Shown: positions 52,288 to 61,708, counted from the stretch's first letter. The stretch is 64,000 nt of DNA from Chitinophagaceae bacterium UBA4407 (GCA_002390845.1 DGQT01000105.1:62001-126000), one strand, 5' to 3'. A program made the numbers and translations. Notes: generated by a model not told the origin, from the letters alone.

Positions 52288-55200
52288 TTATTCTTTTAAA
52301 AGCTTGTATGTTCTTCTGCGGTTTTTGCCATTAGTGAAGGTTACAAAATATACCCCTGCAGCAAAAGGCTGTACATTAATTGTTTTATTGTTTTTGCCCT
52401 CTTCTGAAATGCCCCTGCTTACTGCCAGCACCCTGCCGGTAATATCAGCAAATTCAATATTGTACATCATTTTGTGCTTTGTGTTAAAAGTAATGAGCAC
52501 AAAATCTTTCGCAGGATTTGGTGATAAAAGCAGTGCAGGCACCTCATCACTTTCGGGCAGTGACAAGTTATTTGTACCAAAGCCCCCAGCTTGAGTAAGC
52601 GTACTGCCTATAACAACATTCAGCGTAGAAAGATTGGAACTTCCGCAGCCGTTCACGGATTTTACAGTGAGTTTTCCGGTGCCGAGGGTATTGTTCCAGT
52701 TTATATATACACCCTGTGTTCCCTGGCCACTTTTAATAATACCTTTTCCGTTTACAGCCCATGAATAGCTAATACCGGGTACACCATTTACAGAATAAAA
52801 AACATCGCTTTGGTTTTTAATTACAATTGTTGGCCCGTTGATAAGCCCCGGGTTAGCAGGAATGTTACTGAATGATTTTATTAAAGCAGCACTCGTGCCA
52901 CAAAAATTGCTTGATTTTACAGAAATTGAAGTGCCGGATAAACTTTCAGCAACATTTACGTGAGCAGTCAGTCCGTTATCATCGGTAGATAATATACTGG
53001 CTCCGGCTGGGAGCGTCCATGTGTACAATGCAGCCCCGCTAACAGGGTCTATTGAAAATTGATATTCACCGGTATCGCATAAGCCCTTTATTGCAGCGTC
53101 GGTGCTGTAAATTGATACAGGCTTGGCGGGTATTGTAAGCAGGCCGTTATCAAGCGTTATGGTTCCTTTGTTTGAAGAACACCCATTTATGTCTGTAATT
53201 GTGTAAGCATTTGTTCCCTGGTGTGCCAATTGCGATCCTATGCCTGTATAGGGAAGTGTTCCACCGGATCCAGTAACGGTAACAGTTGTATTGCCACCTT
53301 TACAAATAATGTTACTGTCTTTTGTTACAGATGCAGTCAAAACTTCGGGCTGGGTAATTGTATAAGCGGCATTCTGGGTGCATCCCCCTAAGGAATTAAT
53401 GATCACTGAATAATCACCTGGTTTCAGATTTGAAATGCTGTCTGTTGTAGCTTTGAAAGAAGGGTAAGCAATGCTGGTCCAATTGTAAGTAATAGGTCCG
53501 TTACCACCAGCGGGCATTAGTTTAATAGCACCATTATTATCTCCATTGCAGGTAACGTTCGTAATATTTGGAGAAAGTAGCGGGTTACTGCTTACACCCA
53601 CGCCTTTTATGAAAACACTGTCTTTATAACCGCCCCCTGAAACCTGGAGTTTGCCTGAATAAGATTGGGCTGCACCAGGGCTAAACTTTACGTATATTTT
53701 TTTATTAATTGCATTTCCATATTTACTGATTGTGATATAGTCAGTGTAAACACTGTCCGGGTTTTGTGAAAACGTAAAACCTGTAAACGGCCCTAGTTTA
53801 ATATTTGTACCCGTTAAAAATGCACCTGTAATTGAAAAAGACTGCACCGGACTTACACTGTTTACGCAAAGTGTATCAAAGGCTAATGTATCAGATACGA
53901 AAAGGCCAACATCAGACTGGTTCTGCTTCGGCCTGCCCAATTCCACAGTGCTAAATACAACATTCAGGTTATTTGCACTTTTAATATAAAAATCTGAACC
54001 ATTCAAGCCACGGTTTCCAAAATAAGCATCGGTTATAGTAATTGCCGCTTTTTTCCATGTTCCCGAATTGGTGCAAGTTGTAATAACAGACTGCTTGTCG
54101 CCGCCACCGGTTTTTGAATCATAATATAGCCTGAAACTACCATAACCGCTATCGAGATAAACAACTTCGATAGAAACAGGGTAAGCACCGTTAAGTGGTG
54201 TATTGTTTAGAAAAGCACTGTCAACATCAAAATATAAAGCGTTTTTACCAGTGGCAACATCAAAGCCACGGGCATATTTTCCATAGATTGAATTGGTATC
54301 TGCAAAAGCATTCACATTCCAGAAGCCAACTGTTGTTTCGTTGGGTTTTATCTGGTGCAGGTAACGCTCATAATTGCCCGGAAAAATATCCCAGCCTACA
54401 TCATTGGTACCACCTGCATCCAGGTTGTCAGCCTCAAACATAGTAGCAGTTGTAACATCTTCAAGCTTTGCACCATTGGCTGCATAGGCAGCAGCTATTT
54501 TCTGGTATCTTACTTTATTAAATCTTGCTACTTTACCGTAAGTAGTTGCAGGAAAACGCACTGCATCTGAAGCGTCGAGGCCATCTCGTAAAGCGCACAT
54601 TGCGTATGGAGCTGTTGCAGGTTTTTTTTGCCCGGCATATCTGTTAAAGAAATTAAACCCTTCGTCTAATTTAGGATTTGTAATATATTCTGATGTTTGG
54701 TTGCTCCAGTCTAAACCCCAGTAAACAGCACTGGTTAAAAGTGCATATAAGTTTTTGTTAACCGCTTCTGCCCACCACGGGTAATACAGGTTATCGCTGG
54801 TAATTTCGCAACGGGCCCTTACATACGAACCGTTCTGGGGCGTATTTAAAATATTATATAGCCAGGATGCTTTGGTTTTTTCATCATTTAGCTGGTAGCC
54901 TTTACCCAGTGTACCTGTTTTAAGCCACGATCCGGGGCAGTTTTGAAGCAGCCACAATGCCTGATCTTTTCCCTGGTTACCGGGATTGCTGATCAATGTT
55001 ATTTTTGGGTTTGTGTTTTTATATTCATCATAAAAATACAAACTGTAATCATAGAACAGTGAATCAAACTGTGCAGATTTTATGTTATACTGCGGCGAAA
55101 CATTACCCTTATAATTGATATAATCCCCTGTATTTCCAAAACAAGCCTGAACTGCGATAATTTTATTTCTGATCTCTGGCGGGTACTGTTCAACATGTTC

Positions 55201-55635
55201 CCGCACTTTGGTAATCATTCTTTTAAAATAAAAATTATAATTGGGGCTCAGATAATAAGGAGAAAAACCGGTTGTTAAGCCATTGGCATCAGTTTCAGCA
55301 ACTTTCGGTACCCCTCCCGTAGTATATAGCCAATCCGGGCAAAAATCTTTTACATAAACTTTATACATAACCTGCAAGTCGCCTTCTAAACGGGTTGTAA
55401 GATCGCTGTCAAAAATTGTCCAATCCCAAACATCAGGCTCAATTTCTATTTCATTCCAACCCAGTTTAGAAAATCTTCCCGAGATTTCAGGATACAAATC
55501 ATGTGGCAGAGGGGCTGCCCCAAATTGCCAGGTGCCAAATTTTAGTGTGGTATCCGGTAACTGCGCTGTGGCAGACAGTGCAGCAATGGCAAATATGCCC
55601 AATAAAATATAGGTTCTGAAATTTTTGGTTCTCAA
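52288..55635 (-). CDS. Giant secreted protein: GH-like barrel, Ig/PKD-like repeats, T9SS tail
   Basis: The 1115-residue protein has a signal peptide (ending LSATAQ). Residues about 25-440 look like a TIM-barrel glycoside hydrolase-like domain (FSKLGWNEIEIEPDVWDWTIFDSDLTTRLEGDLQVMYKVYV, VYWGLDWSNQTSEYITNP). A lectin-like beta domain and an SO-type beta sandwich (QSFSITGAFLTGTNIKLGPF) follow. SprB-type repeats (NITNVTCNGDNNGAIKLMPAGGNGPITYNWT) and PKD-like modules come next. The type A T9SS sorting domain LLLSPNPAKDFVLITFNTKHK ends in RRRTYKLLKE. It is probably a cell-surface enzyme or adhesin; the substrate is unknown. Confidence 0.82.
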   Translation of the reverse strand: MRTKNFRTYILLGIFAIAALSATAQLPDTTLKFGTWQFGAAPLPHDLYPEISGRFSKLGWNEIEIEPDVWDWTIFDSDLTTRLEGDLQVMYKVYVKDFCPDWLYTTGGVPKVAETDANGLTTGFSPYYLSPNYNFYFKRMITKVREHVEQYPPEIRNKIIAVQACFGNTGDYINYKGNVSPQYNIKSAQFDSLFYDYSLYFYDEYKNTNPKITLISNPGNQGKDQALWLLQNCPGSWLKTGTLGKGYQLNDEKTKASWLYNILNTPQNGSYVRARCEITSDNLYYPWWAEAVNKNLYALLTSAVYWGLDWSNQTSEYITNPKLDEGFNFFNRYAGQKKPATAPYAMCALRDGLDASDAVRFPATTYGKVARFNKVRYQKIAAAYAANGAKLEDVTTATMFEADNLDAGGTNDVGWDIFPGNYERYLHQIKPNETTVGFWNVNAFADTNSIYGKYARGFDVATGKNALYFDVDSAFLNNTPLNGAYPVSIEVVYLDSGYGSFRLYYDSKTGGGDKQSVITTCTNSGTWKKAAITITDAYFGNRGLNGSDFYIKSANNLNVVFSTVELGRPKQNQSDVGLFVSDTLAFDTLCVNSVSPVQSFSITGAFLTGTNIKLGPFTGFTFSQNPDSVYTDYITISKYGNAINKKIYVKFSPGAAQSYSGKLQVSGGGYKDSVFIKGVGVSSNPLLSPNITNVTCNGDNNGAIKLMPAGGNGPITYNWTSIAYPSFKATTDSISNLKPGDYSVIINSLGGCTQNAAYTITQPEVLTASVTKDSNIICKGGNTTVTVTGSGGTLPYTGIGSQLAHQGTNAYTITDINGCSSNKGTITLDNGLLTIPAKPVSIYSTDAAIKGLCDTGEYQFSIDPVSGAALYTWTLPAGASILSTDDNGLTAHVNVAESLSGTSISVKSSNFCGTSAALIKSFSNIPANPGLINGPTIVIKNQSDVFYSVNGVPGISYSWAVNGKGIIKSGQGTQGVYINWNNTLGTGKLTVKSVNGCGSSNLSTLNVVIGSTLTQAGGFGTNNLSLPESDEVPALLLSPNPAKDFVLITFNTKHKMMYNIEFADITGRVLAVSRGISEEGKNNKTINVQPFAAGVYFVTFTNGKNRRRTYKLLKE

Positions 55636-56561
55636 AATAGGGGGTACTTTACTGCAAAAGTTGCCACTAAATTTTTATAAGCAAACTAAATAACAATATA
55701 TTTTTAACATTATAATCGAATTTTAAGGTAAGAGGTATAAATTGTAGCAATTATTTTTAATTTATTAATCAAAGGGTTGAACATTTTTTATTATTATTCC
55801 TGTTTAAAATTTTCAGATCTTCTCAGAGCATATTTTGAACCAGGCTTTATTACTACTATTTGGCTACTCTTGTGTCACTCACTTTTACGGTTTATTCATT
55901 TTTCGGCAATGTAATTTCAATATACAGATTTGTGCAATTTCATTTTAAGATAACTGATGTTGTATGAATAGTAAACTCTTCAAATTGCGCAGGAAATGCA
56001 GATTTTTTTTGAAGTAAATGTCCCACTGCTAACTTCAGTTAATTTAAGATACGCTTCTATTGTTTACATCAAAGCTGGTGTCGTTATCCGGTCTCAAGAA
56101 TTTCTGTTCAATGCATTTGCATGTAAGCCAGTTGTTGAAAGCAGTTATCTTAAATTCAATGCAGCCAATACTTGTAAAAGGTTTTTAGAATTTTTATTGT
56201 GTGTTTTTATACCTTCCTTTTATAAGGCATCTGCCAGGCAGATGCGGTTAGGGCAAAGCTTAAGTGGCTGCTATGGAGCATCCTCATTACAGTAAAGAAG
56301 CCGGCGGATCCCAGGTAAAAGCGAAGGGCCATGCTGCCATGAGTTTTACAATAATATATTTTCAGTACGGCTGATATATAATTAGCTTAATAACTATGCG
56401 AACTTATTTCGGTACCCCACGCTTTTTCTCCTGTAAGTTTTTAAGCAAAGCTTACTATTTATGCCACTTTTTCAACATACCTTTTTATTTATTTTAAACT
56501 AACTTTCGTCTTTTCCATTAGCAATATTTTTGTAATAAAAAAAGAATAAGAACGATTCATT
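55636..56561. other. Long spacer with variant family A arm and inverted repeats
   Basis: This spacer contains a family A arm with variant core TTGTGTCACTCACTTTTACGG (55832-55892). It also has inverted TTTTAAGATAACTG (about 55945) and CAGTTATCTTAAA (about 56140), and a hairpin GCATCTGCC-AGGCAGATGC near 56228. A degenerate ATGCTGCCATGAG lies near 56330. A 99-codon open frame at 55996-56295 overlaps these and has no family; I do not call it. Confidence 0.5.
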
Positions 56562-57359
56562 ATGACCAACAGCCCACCTGAAATAAGAACAGTAAATGTA
56601 ACCCGCTATGTAACGCCCTTGCGGGAAGGCGGTTCATTGCCTGCTATTGCCGAAGCAGATGATGGTTTTATGTATGTTCTTAAATTTCGTGGTGCCGGAC
56701 AGGGCGTAAAATCATTGATAGCAGAATTGATATCCGGCGAAATAGCACATACCCTTGGCTTTAAGATTCCTGAAATTGTTTTCGCAAATCTTGATGAAGC
56801 CTTTGGCCGCACCGAACCCGATGAAGAAATACAAGATCTGCTGAAAGCCAGTGTGGGCCTTAATCTTGCGCTACATTATTTATCCGGTGCTTTTACTTTC
56901 GATCCGGTTGTTACTAAAATTAATGCAACACTTGCCAGCCAGATCGTTTGGTTCGATTGCCTTATTACAAACGTAGATCGTACTGCACGCAATACCAATA
57001 TGCTTACATGGCGCAATGAGTTATGGCTCATAGATCACGGGGCATCCATCTATTTTCATCATTCATGGCAACACCCCGAAGAGCAGGCAAAAAAATCTTT
57101 CCCAATGGTTAAAGATCATGTATTACTGCCACTGGCTTCAGAGCTTGATGATGTTAATTTCAGCTTTCGCTCAAAACTTACCCCGGAACGTATCAAGCAA
57201 ATTGTTGAACTGGTGCCAGACGAGTGGCTGAACGATGAATCATCAAATGAATCAGTCGCTGAAAAACGTGATGTATATTGCCGGTTCTTAATAACACGAT
57301 TGGCCTTATCAGAAAATTTTGTCAAAGAAGCAAAACATGCAAGAGAAGCTTTTATTTGA
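56562..57359 (+). CDS. HipA-like kinase family protein
   Basis: The 265-residue protein resembles the C-terminal kinase core of HipA (HipA_2 type). LPAIAEADDGFMYVLKFRGAGQGVKSLIAELISGEIAHTLGFKIPE (residues about 25-70) is the nucleotide-binding part. IVWFDCLITNVDRTARNTNMLTWRNELWLIDHGASIYFHH (about 128-168) contains the catalytic Asp-x-x-x-x-Asn and the metal-binding Asp. It lacks the N-terminal antitoxin-contact domain of classical HipA, and no HipB is present. Its end overlaps the DUF3037 gene by 23 bases, an arrangement seen repeatedly for these families. A protein kinase acting on an unknown target is the best guess. Confidence 0.82.
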   Translation: MTNSPPEIRTVNVTRYVTPLREGGSLPAIAEADDGFMYVLKFRGAGQGVKSLIAELISGEIAHTLGFKIPEIVFANLDEAFGRTEPDEEIQDLLKASVGLNLALHYLSGAFTFDPVVTKINATLASQIVWFDCLITNVDRTARNTNMLTWRNELWLIDHGASIYFHHSWQHPEEQAKKSFPMVKDHVLLPLASELDDVNFSFRSKLTPERIKQIVELVPDEWLNDESSNESVAEKRDVYCRFLITRLALSENFVKEAKHAREAFI

Positions 57360-57720
57360 ATATGCCGTAATACGCGTTGTACCATGTGTAGAACGCGAAG
57401 AATTCATCAATGCCGGTGTTATTGTGTATTGTGCAGCACAAAATTTTCTGCAGGTTATGTTTGAATTAAATAAAGAACGCATTACTTCATTATCAGAAGA
57501 ACTTGATATTTCTGCTGTAAAAGAAAGGCTTCAGGCTTTTGCGCAAATCGCTGCAGGTGCAAGCGGCGGGGGAACAATTGCAGCATTGCCTTTGGCTTCA
57601 AGGTTTCGCTGGTTAACAGCCACACGCAGTACCATTATACAAACTTCTGCAGTTCATCCTGGTTTTTGTACAGATGCCCACGATACACTGATAAAGTTGT
57701 ACACCGAATTAGTGAAGTAG
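57337..57720 (+). CDS. DUF3037 family protein
   Basis: The 127-residue protein begins at ATG 57337 (MQEKLLFEYAVIRVVPCVEREEFINAGVIVYC), a strong match to the DUF3037 signature. An earlier TTG at 57319 is less likely. It continues with FLQVMFELNKERITSLSEELDISAVKERLQAF and the typical RFRWLTATRSTIIQTSAVHPGFCTD. The function is not established. It overlaps the HipA-like kinase by 23 bases and is presumably cotranslated; the two probably work as a pair. Confidence 0.85.
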   Translation: MQEKLLFEYAVIRVVPCVEREEFINAGVIVYCAAQNFLQVMFELNKERITSLSEELDISAVKERLQAFAQIAAGASGGGTIAALPLASRFRWLTATRSTIIQTSAVHPGFCTDAHDTLIKLYTELVK

Positions 57721-57865
57721 TATTGATAAAGAAATATTTTTAGCCGGGCTAATGTATTTCATGGAATCTTTTCTTGCGTCGCACTCTTGTACGTTCAGAT
57801 TGTATATTGAGCTTTACCGAAGCGAAGATTGAAGCGTTTCGCAAATCCAGCTTATCGAAGTAGGT

Positions 57866-57925
57866 ATGCGAAAATTATATTGCAAACTTTCGTTTATTTT
57901 TGAGTTGTGCGTCACTTTAAAGTGA
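57866..57925 (+). promoter_or_regulatory. I5 leader with promoter-like box and palindrome
   Basis: AAACTTTCG is followed by TATTTTTG (57895-57902), then GAGTTGTGC and the perfect palindrome TCACTTTAAAGTGA (57912-57925). The -7 box fits; a TTTG at -33 is not present. The palindrome could be an operator. Confidence 0.5.
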
Positions 57926-57984
57926 TATCCGACACAAAATAAATTTACAAGGACGACTTAGAAGTAGTGTAACTGCCCACTAAA

Positions 57985-58485
57985 ATGAAGAAACCAGTTC
58001 CATCAACATATAAAATTTTAAAGGAAAAAGCATTTAATTCAGACGTTAACGAAAGTTGGATTGATTGGGCAATTGAAATGATGGAAGTGGGTTATGAATC
58101 TGTCAACCTCTATGAACTTGCGGGAACTACAAGACCTTATAATCAATTTGAATTACAAGAGTTAACGAACAAAGTTTTCAAAGAATTAAACTTAGATTAT
58201 TCTGACAAGACAAACGCTTTAAAGAACTATATATACTTTCTGCTAACTACAAGTATTGACAAGCCAGAAAACTACAATAGAGTCTTACAAGAGTTTAGAG
58301 ACATTTATTATGAATTAGATGCTGACCCGGAATATCAAGATTTAGCTCTTTTATATTGGGCAAAAGACGACTTAATTTACAGTGAATTCCAACATTATTG
58401 GGACGGAGCAGACAGAACCAACATTGACCAAATAATTAGAGAACAATTTGGACTTTACATTGCGAAATTTGAAGACCAAAAATAA
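57985..58485 (+). CDS. Acidic cargo protein of island I5 (unknown)
   Basis: The 166-residue soluble, acidic protein is predicted helical: NESWIDWAIEMMEVGYESVNLYELAGTTRPYNQFELQEL, YFLLTTSIDKPENYNRVLQEFRDIYYELDADPEYQDLALLYWAKDDLIYSEFQHYWDGADRTNID. AT-rich codon use sets it apart from the neighbouring genes. It resembles small immunity-like or hypothetical proteins found alone in cassettes, but I cannot assign a family. It is the only gene of I5. Confidence 0.7.
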   Translation: MKKPVPSTYKILKEKAFNSDVNESWIDWAIEMMEVGYESVNLYELAGTTRPYNQFELQELTNKVFKELNLDYSDKTNALKNYIYFLLTTSIDKPENYNRVLQEFRDIYYELDADPEYQDLALLYWAKDDLIYSEFQHYWDGADRTNIDQIIREQFGLYIAKFEDQK

Positions 58486-58669
58486 AAGCGAACGCAAAAA
58501 TGTCTCATCCTGAAATAGCTTTACTGAAAATCAAACAAAATAAAAAATGAAACAACGATCCACTTCAATCTACGCTTCAGTAAAAGCTTATTTATATTCC
58601 AACCGTACAAGAGTGCGACGCAACCTGGCCTCATAGCATAACTTAAGCCCGGTACAAAAGAAAAAATAT

Positions 58670-59227
58670 ATGAAAGATTTTAAAACATCTATTGTACTTA
58701 AGGATAACCGGACTGCAAGTTTGCGATTGCTTGAAAAAGAAGACGCTGTTGCATTACATAGCTACCTGCAAAACCTTTCTGCGGAAAGCCGCGGCCGCTT
58801 TGGTCCGCACCCTTTTGATTGGCAAACTGTAGAAGCAATCTGCAACAGCCTGCCCGGTGATGTTTTACGTTTTATTGCTGAAGATGATCAGCAGAACATT
58901 ATCGCATATATGCTTGTTAAAAATGGTATGATCAGTGCAGATAAAGACCGCTATCATCAACTGAATATTTTCTTAGACGAAACAATTACCGGCACCAATG
59001 CACCTTCAGTTGCCGATGCCTGGCAAAACTCCGGGCTTGGCTCAGCAATGTTTCAGTACATACTTAACTACATGAAAAATACGGGTTATAAATATGCAGT
59101 GCTCTGGGGTGGTGTACAAACATTAAATGCAAGAGCGGTTCATTTTTATAAACTGCATGGTTTTACGCAAGTAGGATCTTTTTTGTACGATGGAAAAGAT
59201 AATTTGGATATGATGCTTGAATTATAA
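58670..59227 (+). CDS. GNAT-family N-acetyltransferase
   Basis: The 185-residue protein has the GNAT order. An N-terminal strand-helix region (ASLRLLEKEDAVALHSYLQNLSAESRGRFGPHPFDWQTVEAI) is followed by YHQLNIFLDETITG. The acetyl-CoA loop region contains WQNSGLGSAMFQYILNYMKNTGYKYAVLWGGVQTLNARAVHFYKLHGFTQVGSFLYDG. The GLGSAM form of the Q/R-x-x-G-x-G/A motif is visible. The substrate is unknown. It starts within four bases of the I5 right arm and is followed 48 bases on by an efflux-type MFS gene. Confidence 0.85.
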   Translation: MKDFKTSIVLKDNRTASLRLLEKEDAVALHSYLQNLSAESRGRFGPHPFDWQTVEAICNSLPGDVLRFIAEDDQQNIIAYMLVKNGMISADKDRYHQLNIFLDETITGTNAPSVADAWQNSGLGSAMFQYILNYMKNTGYKYAVLWGGVQTLNARAVHFYKLHGFTQVGSFLYDGKDNLDMMLEL

Positions 59228-59275
59228 AGTGTTGGTTGTGTTTGTAAAAGCTGATGCACACTTACCTTTGAATAC

Positions 59276-60520
59276 ATGAAAGGGAAAGAGAAGTTTTTAA
59301 CAATACTGATACTCGGCTTGCTTTCTGCCATTGGCCCTTTTTCAATAGACATGTATTTACCGGGTTTCCCCGATATTGCTGCTGATCTTAATACAACGGT
59401 GGCACATGTTTCACTTTCACTCTCCAGTTTTTTTATTGGTATTTCTTTTGGGCAATTGATTTACGGTCCATTTATCGATCGTTTTGGGCGTAAGAAACCT
59501 TTATATGTGGGCCTCTTTATTTACCTGATTGCTGCTGCAGGTTGTGCTTTTGCTTCTTCTGTAAATGCACTGATTGTTTTCAGGTTGGTACAGGCATTAG
59601 GCGGTTGTGCTGGTATGGTAACTTCAAGGGCACTGGTAAGAGATATTTTTCCGGTATCTGAAAATGCCAAAATATTTTCGTTGCTGATGCTGGTGGTGGG
59701 TGTATCGCCCATTATTGCACCAACATTGGGCGGCTATGTTACAGCGGCATTAGGCTGGCGTTATGTTTTTGCGGTGCTTGCTTTAATTGCAGTAATTATA
59801 CTGGTTGCCATTCATTATGCTTTACCGGAAGGAAGAAAAGCCGACAGCAGTTTATCGATGCGCCCACGGCAGATTGCCAGAAATTTTTTGCAGGTATTAA
59901 AAGAACCGCAATTCTATACGTATGTTTTTACAGGCTCTGTTGCATCTGCAGGATTGTACACTTATATTGCAGGTTCACCTTATGTGTTCATGCAATTGTA
60001 TCACATCACCGAAAAGCAATACGGCTGGGTATTTGCGCTCATAGCGATGGGGCTTATCGGTGCCAGCCAGTTGAACAGTGTTTTGTTGAAAAATTATAAG
60101 AGCGAGCAGGTTATAAAAGTTGCATTGCTGTGCCAGACAGCGACAGGGTTGGTACTTTTTGCAGGTACTACGCTTGGCTGGCTCGATCTGTTTAGTACCA
60201 TATTTTTTATCTTTATTTTTTTATGTTGCCAGGGTTTTATTTTTCCCAACTCGTCTGCGCTTTCGCTTGCGCCTTTCAGTAAAAATGCCGGGAGCGCCTC
60301 AGCAGTTATGGGGTGTATACAGATGGCCATTGGTACCCTTGCTTCTGTGGCAGTAAGTTTTTTAAGCAATGGTACTGCCTTGCCAATGACAGGCATCATG
60401 TGCTTTTGTGCATTCGCCGCCTTTTGTATTTTAATGGCTGGCAGTAAAATGATCATCCGACACAGGGCCAGTATTGAAGAAGTAGAAGAAGAATCGGCGG
60501 AAATGATTAGCATGTCGTAA
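59276..60520 (+). CDS. Bcr/CflA-type MFS drug efflux transporter
   Basis: The 414-residue protein has 12 membrane segments. The N-terminus LGLLSAIGPFSIDMYLPGFPDIAADLNTTVAHVSLSLSSFFIGISFGQLIYGPFIDRFGRKKPLYVGLF carries the family signature and the loop DRFGRKKPL. RLVQALGGCAGMVTSRALVRDIF (motif C region) and GYVTAALGWRYVFAVLALIAV follow. Bcr/CflA proteins export chloramphenicol-, bicyclomycin- or sulfonamide-like compounds by proton antiport; the substrate here is unknown. It may form an operon with the upstream acetyltransferase. The C-terminus is acidic. Confidence 0.9.
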   Translation: MKGKEKFLTILILGLLSAIGPFSIDMYLPGFPDIAADLNTTVAHVSLSLSSFFIGISFGQLIYGPFIDRFGRKKPLYVGLFIYLIAAAGCAFASSVNALIVFRLVQALGGCAGMVTSRALVRDIFPVSENAKIFSLLMLVVGVSPIIAPTLGGYVTAALGWRYVFAVLALIAVIILVAIHYALPEGRKADSSLSMRPRQIARNFLQVLKEPQFYTYVFTGSVASAGLYTYIAGSPYVFMQLYHITEKQYGWVFALIAMGLIGASQLNSVLLKNYKSEQVIKVALLCQTATGLVLFAGTTLGWLDLFSTIFFIFIFLCCQGFIFPNSSALSLAPFSKNAGSASAVMGCIQMAIGTLASVAVSFLSNGTALPMTGIMCFCAFAAFCILMAGSKMIIRHRASIEEVEEESAEMISMS

Positions 60521-60550
60521 TCCTGCTTTTTTCAAAAAAGCATTTGCAAT

Positions 60551-60580
60551 AAAAAAGCCACTCAAATAAGTGGCTTTTTA
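60551..60580. terminator. Bidirectional terminator
   Basis: AAAAAAGCCACT, a six-base loop, AGTGGCTTTTTA between the convergent MFS and ychF genes. Confidence 0.9.
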
Positions 60581-60602
60581 TTTTTACGTTCGTTTTATCT
60601 GG

Positions 60603-61700
60603 CTATACATTAAACCTGAAGTGCATTAGGTCTCCATCTTCTACCATATAATCTTTTCCCTGAACCGAAAGTTTACCGGCATCCCGGCAGGCAGCTTCTG
60701 ATTCGTACTTTACAAAATCTGCATACTTAATAACCTCGGCGCGTATAAAGCCTTTTTCAAAATCGGTATGAATAACGCCTGCAGCCTGCGGTGCCAGCAT
60801 ACCTTTGGTAATGGTCCATGCACGAACTTCCTGCACACCCGCTGTAAAATAAGTGGCCAGGTTTAAAATTTTATAGGTCGATTTAATCAGCCTTGCTACA
60901 CCGCTTTCGTGAAGACCCATATCTTCCAGAAACAATTGCCTGTCTTCAAAACTTTCCATAACGGCAATCTCGCTTTCAATTTCGGCACTTACTAAAAGTA
61001 TCTCTGCGTTTTCGCCTTTAACTGCTTCCATCAGCGCCTTTGTGTGATGGTTGCCGCTGACCACAGATTTTTCATCTACATTACAAACATAAATCACCGG
61101 CTTTATGGTAAGCATAAAAAGATCGGCCAGGTATTTTTCTTTGTCCTCTTTACTTACTTCAAAACCACGTGCATTTTTTCCTTGTTCCAAATGATTTTTT
61201 AAATCTTTCAGCACAGCCAATGCTGCCGGTGCATCTTTATCGGTTTTCAGTAATTTTTCCGTCTTGTTTATTTTCTTATCAACACTGTCAAGGTCTTTCA
61301 ACTGAAGTTCGGTATCAATAATTTCTTTATCACTCACCGGGTCAATCTTGCCGTCAACATGAATCACATTATCATCGTCAAAACAGCGCAGTACATGAAT
61401 AATGGCATCCGTAGCCCTTATGTTTCCAAGAAACTGGTTGCCCAGACCTTCTCCTTTGCTGGCGCCTTTTACAAGGCCTGCAATGTCAACAATTTCCACT
61501 GTGGTAGGCACCACTTTATTGGGCTTCACCAATTTTTCCAGCACAATCAGCCGCTCATCAGGAACCGTAATTACACCGATATTTGGCTCAATGGTGCAGA
61601 ACGGAAAATTGGCCGCCTGCGCCTTTGCATTACTCAATGCATTAAACAAAGTAGATTTTCCCACATTCGGCAATCCCACAATTCCAGCTTGTAAAGCCAT
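60603..61700 (-). CDS. ychF: Ribosome-associated GTPase/ATPase YchF
   Basis: The 365-residue protein is a full-length YchF/Ola1 P-loop NTPase. The G1 loop GIVGLPNVGKSTLFNALSNAKAQAANFPFCTIEPNIG (residues about 6-42) and the G3 region VEIVDIAGLVKGASKGEGLGNQFL are visible. A coiled-coil insertion follows (KKINKTEKLLKTDKDAPAALAVLKDLKNHLEQG). The C-terminal TGS domain is LNLATYFTAGVQEVRAWTITKGMLAPQAAGVIHTDFEKGFIRAEVI. YchF proteins bind ribosomes and prefer ATP. A heptamer array begins nine bases upstream of its start codon. Confidence 0.96.
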   Translation of the reverse strand: MALQAGIVGLPNVGKSTLFNALSNAKAQAANFPFCTIEPNIGVITVPDERLIVLEKLVKPNKVVPTTVEIVDIAGLVKGASKGEGLGNQFLGNIRATDAIIHVLRCFDDDNVIHVDGKIDPVSDKEIIDTELQLKDLDSVDKKINKTEKLLKTDKDAPAALAVLKDLKNHLEQGKNARGFEVSKEDKEKYLADLFMLTIKPVIYVCNVDEKSVVSGNHHTKALMEAVKGENAEILLVSAEIESEIAVMESFEDRQLFLEDMGLHESGVARLIKSTYKILNLATYFTAGVQEVRAWTITKGMLAPQAAGVIHTDFEKGFIRAEVIKYADFVKYESEAACRDAGKLSVQGKDYMVEDGDLMHFRFNV

Positions 61701-61708
61701 AGAAAAAA

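Larger units (their letters stand above)
57738..58665. mobile_element. Island I5: family A arms enclosing one gene
   Basis: The left arm (57738-57836) has GCCGGGC, TTTCATGGAATC, TTGCGTCGCACTCTTGTACG and GAGCTTTACCGAAGCG. The right arm (58563-58665) is its clear inverse: CACTTCAATCTACGCTTCAG, TAAAAGC, CGTACAAGAGTGCGACGCAA, GCCCGGTACAAAAG. The arms are about 100 bases each and nearly complementary along their length. Confidence 0.65.

Noticed and set aside
55996..56295. 99-codon plus-strand frame
   Set aside because: It runs through inverted repeats and a GC hairpin, has no family and a composition unlike the neighbours.
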